A stretch of DNA of 64,000 nt from Actinomadura luteofluorescens (GCF_013409365.1 NZ_JACCBA010000001.1:372001-436000); one strand, 5' to 3'; positions 46,222 to 55,033 are shown, counted from the first letter of the stretch. A program made the numbers and translations. Notes: generated by a model not told the origin, from the sequence alone.

Positions 46222-46838
46222 TTAACGAACAATTCCAGTGCCGTTCGATAGGCGGTCGCCCGCGGTCCACAGGTCCGGGCCGAAGACCTCGTAGTGAACG
46301 CGTTCGTCCGAGACTCCGGCCTCGGCCAGCCCGCGCCGGATCTCGCGCATGAACGGGATCGGGCCGCACATGAAGACTCGAGCCTTGCGCGGCAGGGGGA
46401 GCCGGGTGACGTCGATCCGGCCGGGCAGGACGTCCCCGCCCTCGGTCCCGTCCGGGTCCTCGTACCAGGTCAGCTGCCAGAAGTCGGTCATCCTGGCGCC
46501 CGCGTCGGCGATCTGCCGCCGCAGCGCGTGGGTGCGGGGCCCGCGGTCGGCGTGCACGGCCAGGACGCGGCGCCCCGGCTCCGCGCCGGCCAGGTGGTCG
46601 ATCATCGCGGCGACCGGGGTGTGCTCGGCGAACGCGGCCACCGAGCCGGCGAGGGCCCGGCGCTGCTCGCCGTTGGCCTGGTTGCCCTGGTTGAACAGGT
46701 TCCGCAGCTCGGGGTGCGCGGCGAACATCGCGGCGTAGAACTCGCCGGTGATCGCGGTGCCGTTGGCGGCGACGTGCCGTTGGCGGCGACGGCGGGCAGC
46801 GTGGCCCGCACGATCCCGGCGTGGTCGGACGAGAGCAT
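46222..46838 (-). pseudogene. Flavohemoglobin gene collapsed by internal deletion and 17-bp duplication
   Basis: The start MLSSDHAGIVRATLPAVAANG (ATG 46838) and the next part TAITGEFYAAMFAAHPELRNLFNQGNQANGEQRRALAGSVAAFAEH are the N-terminal globin domain of Hmp. A perfect 17-bp tandem duplication (46757-46773, 46774-46790) breaks the frame after VAANG. Right after AAFAEH the sequence jumps to TPVAAMIDHLAG...RVFMCGPIPFMREIRRGLAEAG...HYEVFGPDLW, the end of the NAD domain. So the proximal-His half of the globin and the FAD domain, about 200 residues, are gone. It cannot be an NO dioxygenase. It is coupled to the NsrR-like gene (TGATG). Confidence 0.8.
46757..46790. repeat. Perfect 17-bp tandem duplication in flavohemoglobin remnant
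   Basis: GTGCCGTTGGCGGCGAC stands twice head to tail (46757-46773 and 46774-46790). Seventeen is not a multiple of three, so it shifts the frame; deleting one copy restores VAANGTAITGEF. Confidence 0.9.
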
Positions 46839-47302
46839 CAGAGACCTTCCTCCGCGAGGGACGGCGCGCCGGCGGACGCCGGCGGCGCCAGGGACAGCAG
46901 GACCGGTCCGGTCGGATCGGCCACGAGGTCGCGCAGTCGCACCTGGTCCAGCGACGCCAGGAAGGCCGCCTGCGCCGCCCGCAGCGCTCCGCGCAGGTGG
47001 CAGCCGTCGCGCAGCGGGCAGGGCGGGCTGTCGCACTCGACCGCCTCGCCGGGCCCTTCCAGCGCACGGACGATCTCACCGACCGGGGTTTCGGTCACCC
47101 CGCCGGCGAGGACGACGCCGCCCCCGCGACCGCGGGTCGTGCTGACGAAACCGTCCCGGCGGAGCCGCTGGACGATCTTCGCCATGTGCTGCGGCGGGAC
47201 CTTCAGGCGCTCGGCCAGCTCGGCGGCGGACCGCCGCTCGTTCCGCGCGCCCAGCAGCATCAGCACGCGCAGGGCCAGGTCGGTCGACTGTGTCAGGTGC
47301 AC
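46838..47302 (-). CDS. nsrR: Rrf2 family NO/redox sensor, NsrR-like
   Basis: A 154-residue Rrf2 regulator from GTG 47302 (VHLTQSTDLALRVLMLLG). Winged helix: RSAAELAERLKVPPQHMAKIVQRLRRDGFVSTTRGRGGGVVLAG. The cluster-binding loop ECDSPPCPLRDGCHL has three Cys (Cx4C, Cx5C), the Fe-S ligand set of NsrR/IscR-type sensors. NsrR represses flavohemoglobin genes until NO damages the cluster. The flavohemoglobin remnant follows in the same operon, which supports the NsrR name although its target is broken. A candidate autoregulatory dyad is at 47317-47343. Confidence 0.85.
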   Translation of the reverse strand: MHLTQSTDLALRVLMLLGARNERRSAAELAERLKVPPQHMAKIVQRLRRDGFVSTTRGRGGGVVLAGGVTETPVGEIVRALEGPGEAVECDSPPCPLRDGCHLRGALRAAQAAFLASLDQVRLRDLVADPTGPVLLSLAPPASAGAPSLAEEGL

Positions 47303-47316
47303 GGCTTGATCATAGG

Positions 47317-47343
47317 TGAATCGGAATCTGAGAGTCGGATTCA
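47317..47343. promoter_or_regulatory. Candidate NsrR-type operator
   Basis: TGAATC (47317-47322) and GATTCA (47338-47343) are inverted repeats, and inside them TCGGAATC and TCGGATTC are direct repeats. The site is 15 bp before the regulator start on the minus strand, in a locally AT-richer patch. Rrf2 autoregulation is plausible; no consensus was checked. Confidence 0.4.
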
Positions 47344-47533
47344 ATCCTGTGGGGATCGCCACAGGCCCCGCCGCGAGCGCCGTGACGTGCGGCGGCGCCG
47401 CGGGCCACGTCGCCGTCCTGCCGGGAAAAGCCATTCCCATCGGTTTCGGACAGTTCTCAGAGACGGATTCGGATATCCGGACCCGGGTAGGAGATCGACG
47501 CGAGAGTCACGGCGGGGGAAATCGTGGATCAGG

Positions 47534-48421
47534 ATGAGCCTTCTCGGGATGGCCGTCGCGGTGGTGGCGGCCTGCCTCATCGGTCTGGGCTTCGTGGCGC
47601 AGCAGCACGCGGCCTTCCAGGAGCCGCTCGGACGGATCCTGCATCCGAGGCTGCTGCTGGACCTGCTGCACAGCCGGCTGTGGCTGAGCGGGATCGCCCT
47701 GATGATCGCCGGTCAGCTCGTGTTCGCGTTCGCGCTGGACCTCGTCGGCGTCGCCCAGGCCACGCCGGTACTCACCGTCAACCTCGTGTTCGCCCTGGCC
47801 GCCGCGCATGTGATCTACCGGGAGCCGTTCGGCGCCAGGGCCCTGCTGGGGTCGCTGACGCTGACCGGCGGAGTCGCGCTGTTCCTCGGCATCGGGCAGC
47901 CGCACGGAGGGGCGCCGCCCGGCGCGCTGTCCCCCCGCTGGATGAGCGGAGCGGTCGTGCTGGGGCTCGCCGTGCTGGTCGCGGTGGGAGGAGGCCACCG
48001 GGACCTGCGCGTCCGCGCGATGCTGCTCGCCACGGCCGCCGGGCTCCTCTACGGCCTCCAGGACACGCTGACCCGCAGCGTCGTGCTGCTGTTCGACGCG
48101 GGCGTCTCCACCGCCTTCCGGACGTGGCAGCCCTACGGCCTGTTGTTCATCGGGGCGCTCGCGCTGCTGTTCGCCCAGAGCGCCTTCGACGCGGCGCCGC
48201 TGCGCATCTCGCTGCCCGCCAGCACCGCGGCCGAGCCGCTGACCGGGATCGCGCTGGGTGTCACGATCTTCGGCGAGAAGATCCGGCTGTCCCCCCGTGA
48301 CCTGGCCCTGGAGGCGCTGGGGCTGGCGGGCATGGTGGCGGGCATCGTCGTCCTCGGCCGGTCGCCCTACCTCGGCAAGCCGGGCGAGCTGGCAGCGCGG
48401 GACGGGGACGGGGACCGGTGA
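47534..48421 (+). CDS. DMT superfamily transporter, first of a pair
   Basis: A 295-residue protein with nine or ten TMs of the EamA/drug-metabolite transporter type: MSLLGMAVAVVAACLIGLGFVAQQHAA at the start, GVAQATPVLTVNLVFALAAAHVIYREPFGARALLGSLTLTGGVALFLG as the end of the first EamA repeat, and PASTAAEPLTGIALGVTIFGEKI in the second. ATG 47534 follows GGATCAGG. Its stop overlaps the next transporter by 4 bp (GTGA). The 231-bp upstream region holds a CGGATATCCG palindrome (47470-47479). Substrate unknown; paired DMT genes can form heterodimers. Confidence 0.8.
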   Translation: MSLLGMAVAVVAACLIGLGFVAQQHAAFQEPLGRILHPRLLLDLLHSRLWLSGIALMIAGQLVFAFALDLVGVAQATPVLTVNLVFALAAAHVIYREPFGARALLGSLTLTGGVALFLGIGQPHGGAPPGALSPRWMSGAVVLGLAVLVAVGGGHRDLRVRAMLLATAAGLLYGLQDTLTRSVVLLFDAGVSTAFRTWQPYGLLFIGALALLFAQSAFDAAPLRISLPASTAAEPLTGIALGVTIFGEKIRLSPRDLALEALGLAGMVAGIVVLGRSPYLGKPGELAARDGDGDR

Positions 48422-49287
48422 CCGCCGTCATCCTGGGCCTGCTGGCCGGCGCGGCCAACGCCCTGGCGTCGGTGCTCCAGCGCCGGGCCGCCGCGACCGC
48501 GCCCGAGGCCGACGCCTTCAAACCGTCCCTCATCCTCGACCTGCTGCGGCAGCCGCTCTGGCTCGGCGGGGTGGGCGCGCTCATCGCCGCGTTCGTCCTG
48601 CAGGCCGCCGCGCTGTCGATGGCGGGGCTGGCGCTGGTCCAGCCGTTGATGGCCTCCGAACTGCCGTTCACCATGATCCTCATCGCCTGGCTGCCGCCGC
48701 GCGGGCTGCGCCTGGTGCCGTGGGCCGGGGTCGCCGTCCTCACCGCGGGCCTGGCCGGGCTGCTCATCGCCGCCGCCCCCAGCGAGGGCCTGGGCGTGCC
48801 GGGGCCCGGCGAGTGGATCATCGCGACGGCCGCCACGGCGGGCTGCGCGGCCGCCCTGGTGGCGGCGGCGTGGAGGATCCGCGGACCGGTCCGCGGCGTG
48901 CTGCTCGGCGTGACGACGTCCCTGGGGTTCGCGCTGACGGCCGCGTTCATGAGGACGGCCACGCGCGCCTTCTCCGACGGCATCGTCGCCGTCCTGACGT
49001 CCTGGGAGCTCTACGCGATGGCCGCGGCGGGGGTCGCGAGCCTGTTCATGCTCCAGAACGCGCTGCAGAGTGGCAGCCTGGTGGCCGTGCAGCCCGCCCT
49101 GACGGTCGCCGACCCCGTCGCCAGCATCGCGCTGGGCGTCGGCCTCTTCGACGAGAGCATCCGGACCGGCCCGTGGCTCGCCGCGGAGGTCGTGAGCGTC
49201 GCGGCCATCCTGCTCGGCAGCGCCGTCATCGCCCGGTCCCCCCTGCTGCACGACGAGCGCGCCGTCACCCCAGCGCGGCGCGGATGA
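48418..49287 (+). CDS. DMT superfamily transporter, second of a pair
   Basis: A 289-residue homologue of the preceding protein, translationally coupled to it (GTG 48418). ILGLLAGAANALASVLQRRAAATAPEA, then QPLMASELPFTMILIAWLPPRGLRLVPWAGVAVLTAGLAGLL and QPALTVADPVASIALGVGLFDESIR give the same two-repeat architecture. The shared Q-P-x-L...P and the E/D before the last helices are conserved between the two. The 3' end overlaps the convergent glycosyltransferase gene by 23 bp. Confidence 0.8.
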   Translation: MTAVILGLLAGAANALASVLQRRAAATAPEADAFKPSLILDLLRQPLWLGGVGALIAAFVLQAAALSMAGLALVQPLMASELPFTMILIAWLPPRGLRLVPWAGVAVLTAGLAGLLIAAAPSEGLGVPGPGEWIIATAATAGCAAALVAAAWRIRGPVRGVLLGVTTSLGFALTAAFMRTATRAFSDGIVAVLTSWELYAMAAAGVASLFMLQNALQSGSLVAVQPALTVADPVASIALGVGLFDESIRTGPWLAAEVVSVAAILLGSAVIARSPLLHDERAVTPARRG

Positions 49288-50338
49288 CCTGCTCGGCCCG
49301 GACGGCGTCGAACAGCAGGTCCACCCGCCGGGCCCGGGCCGCGCGCACCCGCTCGTCCGCGAGCCCGTCCAGCGTCTCGAGGAGCTCGGCGGGCGACCGC
49401 GCGAACGCGCTCAGGCCCGCCCGCGCCATCGCCTCGGCGCCGTCCCGTCCATGACCGGGGATGGGCCGGTGGGTGACCACCGGCAGCCCGCACGCGAACG
49501 CTTCCCGGCACGTCTGCCCCGCCGCGTTGTCGACCAGCGCGTACGCACCCGCCATCAGCCCGGGCATGTCGTCCCGCCAGCCGAGGGCGTGCCCGATCCC
49601 GTCCTCCCGGATCCGGGCGAGCAGCCGCCGGTTCCGCCCGCACAGCACCACCGGCAGGTACCGGCCGGACGCGGCGAGCCCGCGGGCAGTCTCGACCACC
49701 CCGCCGACGCCCCAGGCCCCCGCGGACACCAGCACGATCCGCTCATCGGGGCGCGCCCCGGCGAGCGCCCGCAGCCGGCCGCCGTCGTCCGCGCGCCGGA
49801 ACCCGGGCCGCACCACGGGCGCGACCCGGCCGGCCGGACGTCCCGTCCGCTCCGCCACCGCGCGCGCCGAGGCCTCGTCCGGGCACAGGTAGCGGTCGTT
49901 GCCCGGGTGCGACCACATCCGGTGCACGGCGAAGTCGGTCACCAGCACGAGCGAGGGCGCCCCCAGCCGCCCCCGCAGGCGCATCCGACCCGCGACCTGC
50001 GCCGCGAGATGGAAGGTCGACACCACCGCGTCCGGCGGCGGCTCCGGGGTCCGCCGCTCCAGCCGCCTGGCGATCAGCGCCGTGAGCGGCGAGGGCGGCG
50101 GCGGGCTCGCCGACACGAAGAACGCCTGGTAGATCCACTCGTAGAGCCACGGCGCGCCGCGGAGCATCCCCCCGTACATCCGCCTGAGCCCGTGCCCGAG
50201 GCGCAGCGGCACCAGGTCCAGCACGTCGACGACGCTCACCTCCACGCCCCGCGGCGCGATCCGTCGCGCCAGCTCCCCGGCGACGGCGTCGTGACCGGCC
50301 CCCATGGCCGCCGTGAGGATGAGGAGCCGTTTGCCCAT
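49265..50338 (-). CDS. GT28/MGDG-synthase-like glycosyltransferase
   Basis: A 357-residue GT-B glycosyltransferase similar to monogalactosyldiacylglycerol synthase and MurG. The N-terminal domain starts LLILTAAMGAGHDAVAGELARRI, the MGDG-synthase hallmark GxGH, and FHLAAQVAGRMRLRGRLGAPSLVLVTDF follows. The C-terminal UDP-sugar site has VLVSAGAWGVGGV, VDNAAGQTCREAFACGLPVVTHRPIPGHGRDGAE. It would glycosylate a lipid at the inner membrane face. It is divergent from a NodB deacetylase with 29 bp between starts, so the two probably serve one glycolipid or wall pathway. Confidence 0.85.
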   Translation of the reverse strand: MGKRLLILTAAMGAGHDAVAGELARRIAPRGVEVSVVDVLDLVPLRLGHGLRRMYGGMLRGAPWLYEWIYQAFFVSASPPPPSPLTALIARRLERRTPEPPPDAVVSTFHLAAQVAGRMRLRGRLGAPSLVLVTDFAVHRMWSHPGNDRYLCPDEASARAVAERTGRPAGRVAPVVRPGFRRADDGGRLRALAGARPDERIVLVSAGAWGVGGVVETARGLAASGRYLPVVLCGRNRRLLARIREDGIGHALGWRDDMPGLMAGAYALVDNAAGQTCREAFACGLPVVTHRPIPGHGRDGAEAMARAGLSAFARSPAELLETLDGLADERVRAARARRVDLLFDAVRAEQVIRAALG

Positions 50339-50367
50339 GCGATCGATCCCCCTGTGAGACTGGTCCC

Positions 50368-51099
50368 ATGTCGCATCTGACGCGGGGCCTCGCCGGGGTG
50401 CTCCTGGCGCACGCCCTGCCCGCCGCGACCTGGCTTCCGCCCGTCCGCCGCCTGACTCCCCGTCTCGCCGGCCGCGGCGGGGCCCGCCATGTCGCGCTCA
50501 CCCTGGACGACGGACCCGATGCCCGCTCCACGCCCCTCTTCCTGGACGAGCTGGCCCGTCTCGGCTGTCACGCGACCTTCTTCGTCCTCGGCGCGATGCT
50601 CCAGCGCAACCCGGGCATCGGCCGGCGCATCGTCGCCGACGGCCATGAGATCGCCGTCCACGGATGGCACCACGACAACGCCCTGAAGACCCGGCCCGGT
50701 CGTGTCGCCGCCGAGATGCGCCGCACCGTCCGGCTCATCGAGGACGTGTGCGGCGCCACCCCGGCCTGGTACCGGCCCCCGTACGGCGTCCTCAGCGCCG
50801 AGGCCCTCCTCGCGGCCCGCCGCGACAACCTCCGGCCCGTCCTGTGGACGGCCTGGGGCAAGGACTGGACGGCCTCCGCGACGCCCCGTTCCGTGCTGGC
50901 CGAGCTCGCGCCCGGCCTGGACGGCGGCGCGACGCTCCTCCTGCACGACAGCGACGCCACCTCGGCGCCGGGCGCGTGGAGAGCGTCCCTCGGCGCCCTC
51001 CCCGGCGTGGTGGCGACCTGTCGCGCCACCGGCCTGACCGTCGGCCCGCTCCGCGACCACGAGGTCCATTCCCCAAGGACGTCACCTGGTCATTCATAA
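50368..51099 (+). CDS. Polysaccharide deacetylase (NodB domain)
   Basis: A 243-residue NodB-fold enzyme. N-terminal hydrophobic segment (about residues 5-22, LTRGLAGVLLAHALPAATWL) could be a signal or anchor. Catalytic motifs: TLDDGPD (two Asp), HGWHHD (two metal His), WYRPPYGVLS (motif 3 Arg), WGKDWTA and LLLHD (motif 5 His). All metal and catalytic residues are present. It removes acetyl groups from a surface sugar polymer or glycolipid. Divergent from the GT28 enzyme and overlapping the convergent transporter gene by 10 bp. Confidence 0.87.
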   Translation: MSHLTRGLAGVLLAHALPAATWLPPVRRLTPRLAGRGGARHVALTLDDGPDARSTPLFLDELARLGCHATFFVLGAMLQRNPGIGRRIVADGHEIAVHGWHHDNALKTRPGRVAAEMRRTVRLIEDVCGATPAWYRPPYGVLSAEALLAARRDNLRPVLWTAWGKDWTASATPRSVLAELAPGLDGGATLLLHDSDATSAPGAWRASLGALPGVVATCRATGLTVGPLRDHEVHSPRTSPGHS

Positions 51100-52599
51100 C
51101 CAGCCGGTGCCCGTCCATGCTGGCGCGCCGTCAGCGGGCCGCAGGGCAGGAGCGCGCCGCAGACGACGGCACCGGCCGCGAAGATGCCGGCGCACCACCA
51201 GAACACCGTGCTGTAGCCGTGGACGGCCGCGAGCTGGAGCATCTCCGGCGTCGGCCGTCCGCGCACGTGGCCGGCCAGGTAGCCGGAGGTGGCGCCGGCC
51301 GCGATCGTGTTGAGCAGAGCGGTGCCGATCGAGCCGCCGAGCTGCTGGCCGGTGTTGATGCTCGCCGAGGCCACCCCCGCGTCCCGCGGCGCCACGCCGA
51401 AGGTGCCGGTGGCGGCCGCCATGCCGAAGACGAGGCCCATGCCGGCGCCGATCACCATGAGCGGGCCGAGCAGCGCCGCCCCGTAGCCCGAATGCGCGCC
51501 GATCCTCGTCAGCCACACCATGGCGGCCGCGTTGAGCAGCATGCCGGCGATGACCATCGGCCCGGGTCCGAACCGCGGCATCAGCCTGGTGTTGCCCAGG
51601 ACGGCCATGGCGCCGCTGAACACCACCATCGGCAGCATGGCCACCCCCGACCGGACGGCCGAGTACCCCAGCGTCACCTGCATGTAGTAGACGAGGAACA
51701 GGAAGACGCCGAACGTGCCGGCCCCGCTGACCAGGATGGTGAGGTAGGCGCCGGCGCGGACGCGGTCGAGGACGATGCGGGGCGGCAGCAGGGGGTGCGC
51801 GGTGCGCGCCTGCCAGGCCGCGAAAACGATCAGCAGCGCGACCCCGGCCGCGAGGAGGCCCCAGGTCAGGGGCGTGCCCCAGCTGTGGGACGCGGCGTTG
51901 GAGAAGCCGTAGACGAGGCAGAGCATCCCCCCGGACACCGCCACCACGCCCGGAACGTCCAGGCGGCCGCCCGGCGTCCGCCGCTGCCGCCCGACCAGCA
52001 GCGCCCCACCGATGATCGCGAACGCGGCGAAGACCAGGTTGACGTACATGCACCACCGCCAGGACAGGTAGGAGGTCAGCGCACCGCCGAGCAGCAGCCC
52101 GAGGCCGCCGCCCGCGGCCGCGACCGCGCCGTAGACGCCGAAAGCCCTGGCCCGCTCCCTGGGTTCCTGGAACGTCGTGGTCAGCAGCGACAGGGCGGAC
52201 GGCGCCAGCAGGGCGCCAAAGGTCCCCCTGGCAGGCCCGCGCCGTCACCAGCATCGGGAAGTCGACCGAGGCGCCGCCGACGGCGGAGGCCGCCGCGAAG
52301 CCGACGAGCCCGGTCAGGAAGGTCGCCTTGCGGCCGGCCAGGTCGGCCAGGCGCCCGCAGAACAGCAGCAGGCTCCCGAACGACAGCGCGTACGCGGTCA
52401 CGACCCACTGCCTGTCGGCGGCGGAGAACCCCAGCGCGCGCTGCGCCGACGGCAGCGCGAGGTTCATCACGGTCAGGTCGAGGACGACCATCAGCTGGGC
52501 GGCGGCGATGACGGCGAGGACGAGCCAGCGTCTCGGATCCGGGCGCGTCGTCACCTCCGCCGCCGGTCCCGCCACCGGGGCCGAACTGCGTGCAGACAT
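51090..52599 (-). pseudogene. DHA2-type MFS drug transporter gene with one frameshift
   Basis: ATG 52599 opens MSARSSAPVAG and the first three TMs (LAVIAAAQLMVVLDLTVMNLALP with motif D1, LTGLVGFAAASAVGG) up to TARACQG. The frame then breaks at a run of five C on the plus strand (52224-52228). Removing one base gives QGTFGALLAPSALSLL and joins to the remaining TMs, of which 320 residues (from MYVNLVFAAFAIIGGALL) are open. Repaired, it is a roughly 500-residue 14-TM EmrB/QacA-like exporter. The only lesion is this homopolymer indel, so an assembly error is a serious possibility. Divergent from the sigma factor gene. Confidence 0.8.
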
Positions 52600-52656
52600 G
52601 ATCGTCTCCTTGTCGCATCGAACGAAGCCGTGTCGGGAGTCCGACGACGCGGCGCC

Positions 52657-52692
52657 CCGGAATGTCAGGTCGCCGCCCGCCTGACATTCCGG
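52657..52692. promoter_or_regulatory. Large inverted repeat between DHA2 pump and sigJ
   Basis: CCGGAATGTCAGG (52657-52669) and CCTGACATTCCGG (52680-52692) are perfectly complementary 13-nt arms with a 10-nt spacer, midway between the two divergent start codons. It is probably an operator for a dimer of dimers or a sigma-promoter pair; as a hairpin it would block either leader. Confidence 0.6.
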
Positions 52693-52749
52693 TGCGCCGT
52701 CTCGTCGTAGTGAGATGAGGGCACATGCGATCCAGGGAGCCACCAGGAC

Positions 52750-53685
52750 ATGACCGACCAATCGCCACCAGGAGCCGACCGGTCCGACGCGGGCCTGAGC
52801 GCGATCGTCAGCGAGCGGCGCCGCCTGATCGGCCTCGCCTACCGGCTCCTGGGCTCCCTGGCCGAGGCCGAGGACGTCGTGCAGGAGACCTACGCCCGCT
52901 GGTACGCCATGTCCCCGCGGCAGCGGGAGGCCGTCGCCTCCCCCGGCGCCTGGCTGTCGAAGGTCGCCGGCCGCATCTGCCTGGACGTGCTCGGCTCGGC
53001 GCGCGCGAGGCGGGAGCGCTACGTGGGCGAGTGGATCCCCGAGCCGCTGCCCGGACCCGAGCGGTGGATCGGCGGCCGCCCGGGCGCCGCGGCGGCCGAC
53101 CCGGCCGACCGGATCACCCTGGACGAGTCGGTCGGCATGGCCTTCCTCGTCGTGCTGGAATCGATGACCCCGGCCGAACGCGTGGCGCTCATCCTGCACG
53201 ACGTCTTCCGGTACCCCTTCGCCGAGATCGCCGAGATCACCGGCCGCACCCCGGCGGCCTGCCGCGAGCTGGCCTCCTCGGGCAGGCGCCGCATCCGCGC
53301 CGGCACGCCGCCCGCGGCCCCGGCCGCCGGCCGCGCCGATGTCGTCAGGAACTTCAGGCGGGCGCTGGAGACCGGTGACGTCGACGCCCTCATCGGCCTT
53401 CTCGATCCGGGCGCCGTCCTCACCGCCGACGGCGGCGGCGTGGTCAAGACCGTGCTCCGTCCGATCGAGGGCGGTGAGCGGATCGCGCACGCGATCGCCG
53501 ACCTCCTCCGCCGGGTGTCCGGCGTGACGCTGCTGGAGCGCACCGTCAACGGCCAGCCCGGTCTGATCGCCCAGCAGGACGGCGCCATCGTGACGGTGTA
53601 CGCGTTCGAGATCACAGACGGGCGGATCAGGCGCATCTGGGCCGTGCGCAACCCCGAGAAGCTCCGCTCCTGGACCGGCGTCTGA
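52750..53685 (+). CDS. sigJ: ECF41 RNA polymerase sigma factor, SigJ-like
   Basis: A 311-residue ECF sigma factor of group 41. Region 2 starts LIGLAYRLLGSLAEAEDVVQETYARWY; AWLSKVAGRICLDVLGSARARRERYVGEWIPEPLP is the typical linker; region 4 has LESMTPAERVALILHDVFRYPFAEIAEITGRTPAACRELASSGRRRIR. The C-terminal 120 residues are a SnoaL/NTF2-like domain with the DGGGVVKTVLRP motif that replaces an anti-sigma factor in this group. ECF41 proteins usually control an adjacent oxidoreductase; here the neighbour is the divergent DHA2 pump. Confidence 0.9.
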   Translation: MTDQSPPGADRSDAGLSAIVSERRRLIGLAYRLLGSLAEAEDVVQETYARWYAMSPRQREAVASPGAWLSKVAGRICLDVLGSARARRERYVGEWIPEPLPGPERWIGGRPGAAAADPADRITLDESVGMAFLVVLESMTPAERVALILHDVFRYPFAEIAEITGRTPAACRELASSGRRRIRAGTPPAAPAAGRADVVRNFRRALETGDVDALIGLLDPGAVLTADGGGVVKTVLRPIEGGERIAHAIADLLRRVSGVTLLERTVNGQPGLIAQQDGAIVTVYAFEITDGRIRRIWAVRNPEKLRSWTGV

Positions 53686-53817
53686 GACGCGTCCCCCCAC
53701 CGCACGAGTGACTATTCCGTCATGCGGCGGCGAGGCAGTCCTGCCAGACCGTTTCGGTGGTGACCCACCGCTTTCCTGATATCACTTGCTGTGACTACAA
53801 GGGAGTGGAAGGTGACG

Positions 53818-54057
53818 ATGGCGCAGTCTGACGGAAGAGCCGGTCCGGGCAACGACATGCTCTGCCTGGCGGCCGGGGTCGCCGACCTGGTGGCGGAGGG
53901 ACTGCGGGTCATGGCCCGGCGCATGCCCGGCCCGGCCGAGGTGCGTCAGGAGCTCCGCGCCCGGGGGGAGCTGGCGCTGCGGCGCAACGGCGCGGCTCCG
54001 GAGGCGCATCTGGAGGTCCTGGCCCGCCGGGCCGCCGCACGGCTCGGGGATGGCTGA
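53818..54057 (+). CDS. Small helical protein leading the prenyl operon (79 aa)
   Basis: A 79-residue protein from ATG 53818 after GGAAGGTGACG. Unknown family. It has a hydrophobic amphipathic helix (DMLCLAAGVADLVAEGLRVMARRM), then an Arg/Glu-rich helix with a repeated motif (RQELRARGELALRRNG). It may bind a membrane surface or its enzyme partners. Its stop overlaps the polyprenyl synthase start by 8 bp, so it is made together with it. I cannot assign a function. Confidence 0.65.
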   Translation: MAQSDGRAGPGNDMLCLAAGVADLVAEGLRVMARRMPGPAEVRQELRARGELALRRNGAAPEAHLEVLARRAAARLGDG

Positions 54058-55033
54058 CCTCCGGGCCCGGGTCGACCGGGCGCTGGAGGAGTTCGTCGAG
54101 GCGGAGATCGCCGAGCTGCTGGCCCTGGACGGCGAGCTGGCGCCCGTGGCCGACCAGCTGAGGATCTCGGTCGACGGCGGCAAGCGGATCCGCCCGGCGT
54201 TCTGCTACTGGGGGTGGCGCGCCGCGGGGCAGCCGGACACCGACGCCGCCGTCCGCGCGGCGGCGGCGCTGGAACTGGTGCACGCCGCGGCGATCGTCCA
54301 CGACGACGTCATCGACCGCAGCCCGATGCGGCGCGGGCGGCCGAGCGCGCACGAGAGGCTCGGCGACGCCCTCGCCATCATGGTCGGCGACCTGCTGGTG
54401 GCGTGGGCCGCGCAGCTGTTCCACTCCTCGGGCCTGCCGCGGGCCTTCCTGGGCCGGGCGGTGCCGCAGTGGACGGCGATGGGCCGCGAGCTGGTGGCGG
54501 GCGAGTGCCTGGAGATCCTGCGCACCGGGGCGGCGCCGGACGTGGCCCGGTCACTGGCGATCGTTCGGTTCAAGACCGGCTCCTACACCGTCGAGGGGCC
54601 GCTGCGGATCGGCGCGGTGCTGGGCGGGGCGGCCGCGCCGACGCTGGACGCGCTGGCCGCCTACGCCCGTCCGCTCGGGGAGGCCTTCCAGCTGCGGGAC
54701 GACTTGTGGGGCGTGTTCGGCGACCCGGGACGCACCGGCAAGTCGCTCCTGGACGACCTCGCGGGCCGCAAACCCACCGCCCTGCTCGCGCTGACCCTGA
54801 CCGAGGCCGGCGAGCCCGACCGGCGGCGGCTGCGGGACCTGCTGGACGGACCGCTCACCCCGGCCGGCGCCGCCGAGATCCGGGAGATCATGATCCGCTC
54901 CCGGGCGCCGGACCGCGTCCGGCAGATGATCGACGAACGCGCGCACGCCGCGCACGCGGCCCTCGCCGGCACCCGGCCGGACGCCGCCGACGCACTGGCC
55001 CGACTGATCCGCGAGGTGACCTCCGATGACTGA
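54050..55033 (+). CDS. Polyprenyl synthetase (trans-isoprenyl diphosphate synthase)
   Basis: A 327-residue prenyl chain elongase. First aspartate-rich motif: HAAAIVHDDVIDRSPMRRGRPSAH (DDxxD). Second: FQLRDDLWGVFGDPGRTGKS, where the last Asp is Gly, as often in actinobacterial members. GGKRIRP, the IPP site, is present. Small residues (Ala-Ala) four and five positions before the first motif should allow products longer than C15 (known chain-length rule; product not determined). It condenses IPP with an allylic diphosphate in the cytoplasm. Overlaps both neighbours (8 bp), so it is translationally coupled to the small protein and to the oxygenase. Confidence 0.92.
   Translation: MADLRARVDRALEEFVEAEIAELLALDGELAPVADQLRISVDGGKRIRPAFCYWGWRAAGQPDTDAAVRAAAALELVHAAAIVHDDVIDRSPMRRGRPSAHERLGDALAIMVGDLLVAWAAQLFHSSGLPRAFLGRAVPQWTAMGRELVAGECLEILRTGAAPDVARSLAIVRFKTGSYTVEGPLRIGAVLGGAAAPTLDALAAYARPLGEAFQLRDDLWGVFGDPGRTGKSLLDDLAGRKPTALLALTLTEAGEPDRRRLRDLLDGPLTPAGAAEIREIMIRSRAPDRVRQMIDERAHAAHAALAGTRPDAADALARLIREVTSDD

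Noticed and set aside
52657..52701. Canonical ECF41 promoter (TGTCACA ... CGTC)
   Set aside because: TGTCAGG and a CGTC exist, but their spacing of 28 bp is too long for a sigma promoter, so only an inverted repeat is reported.
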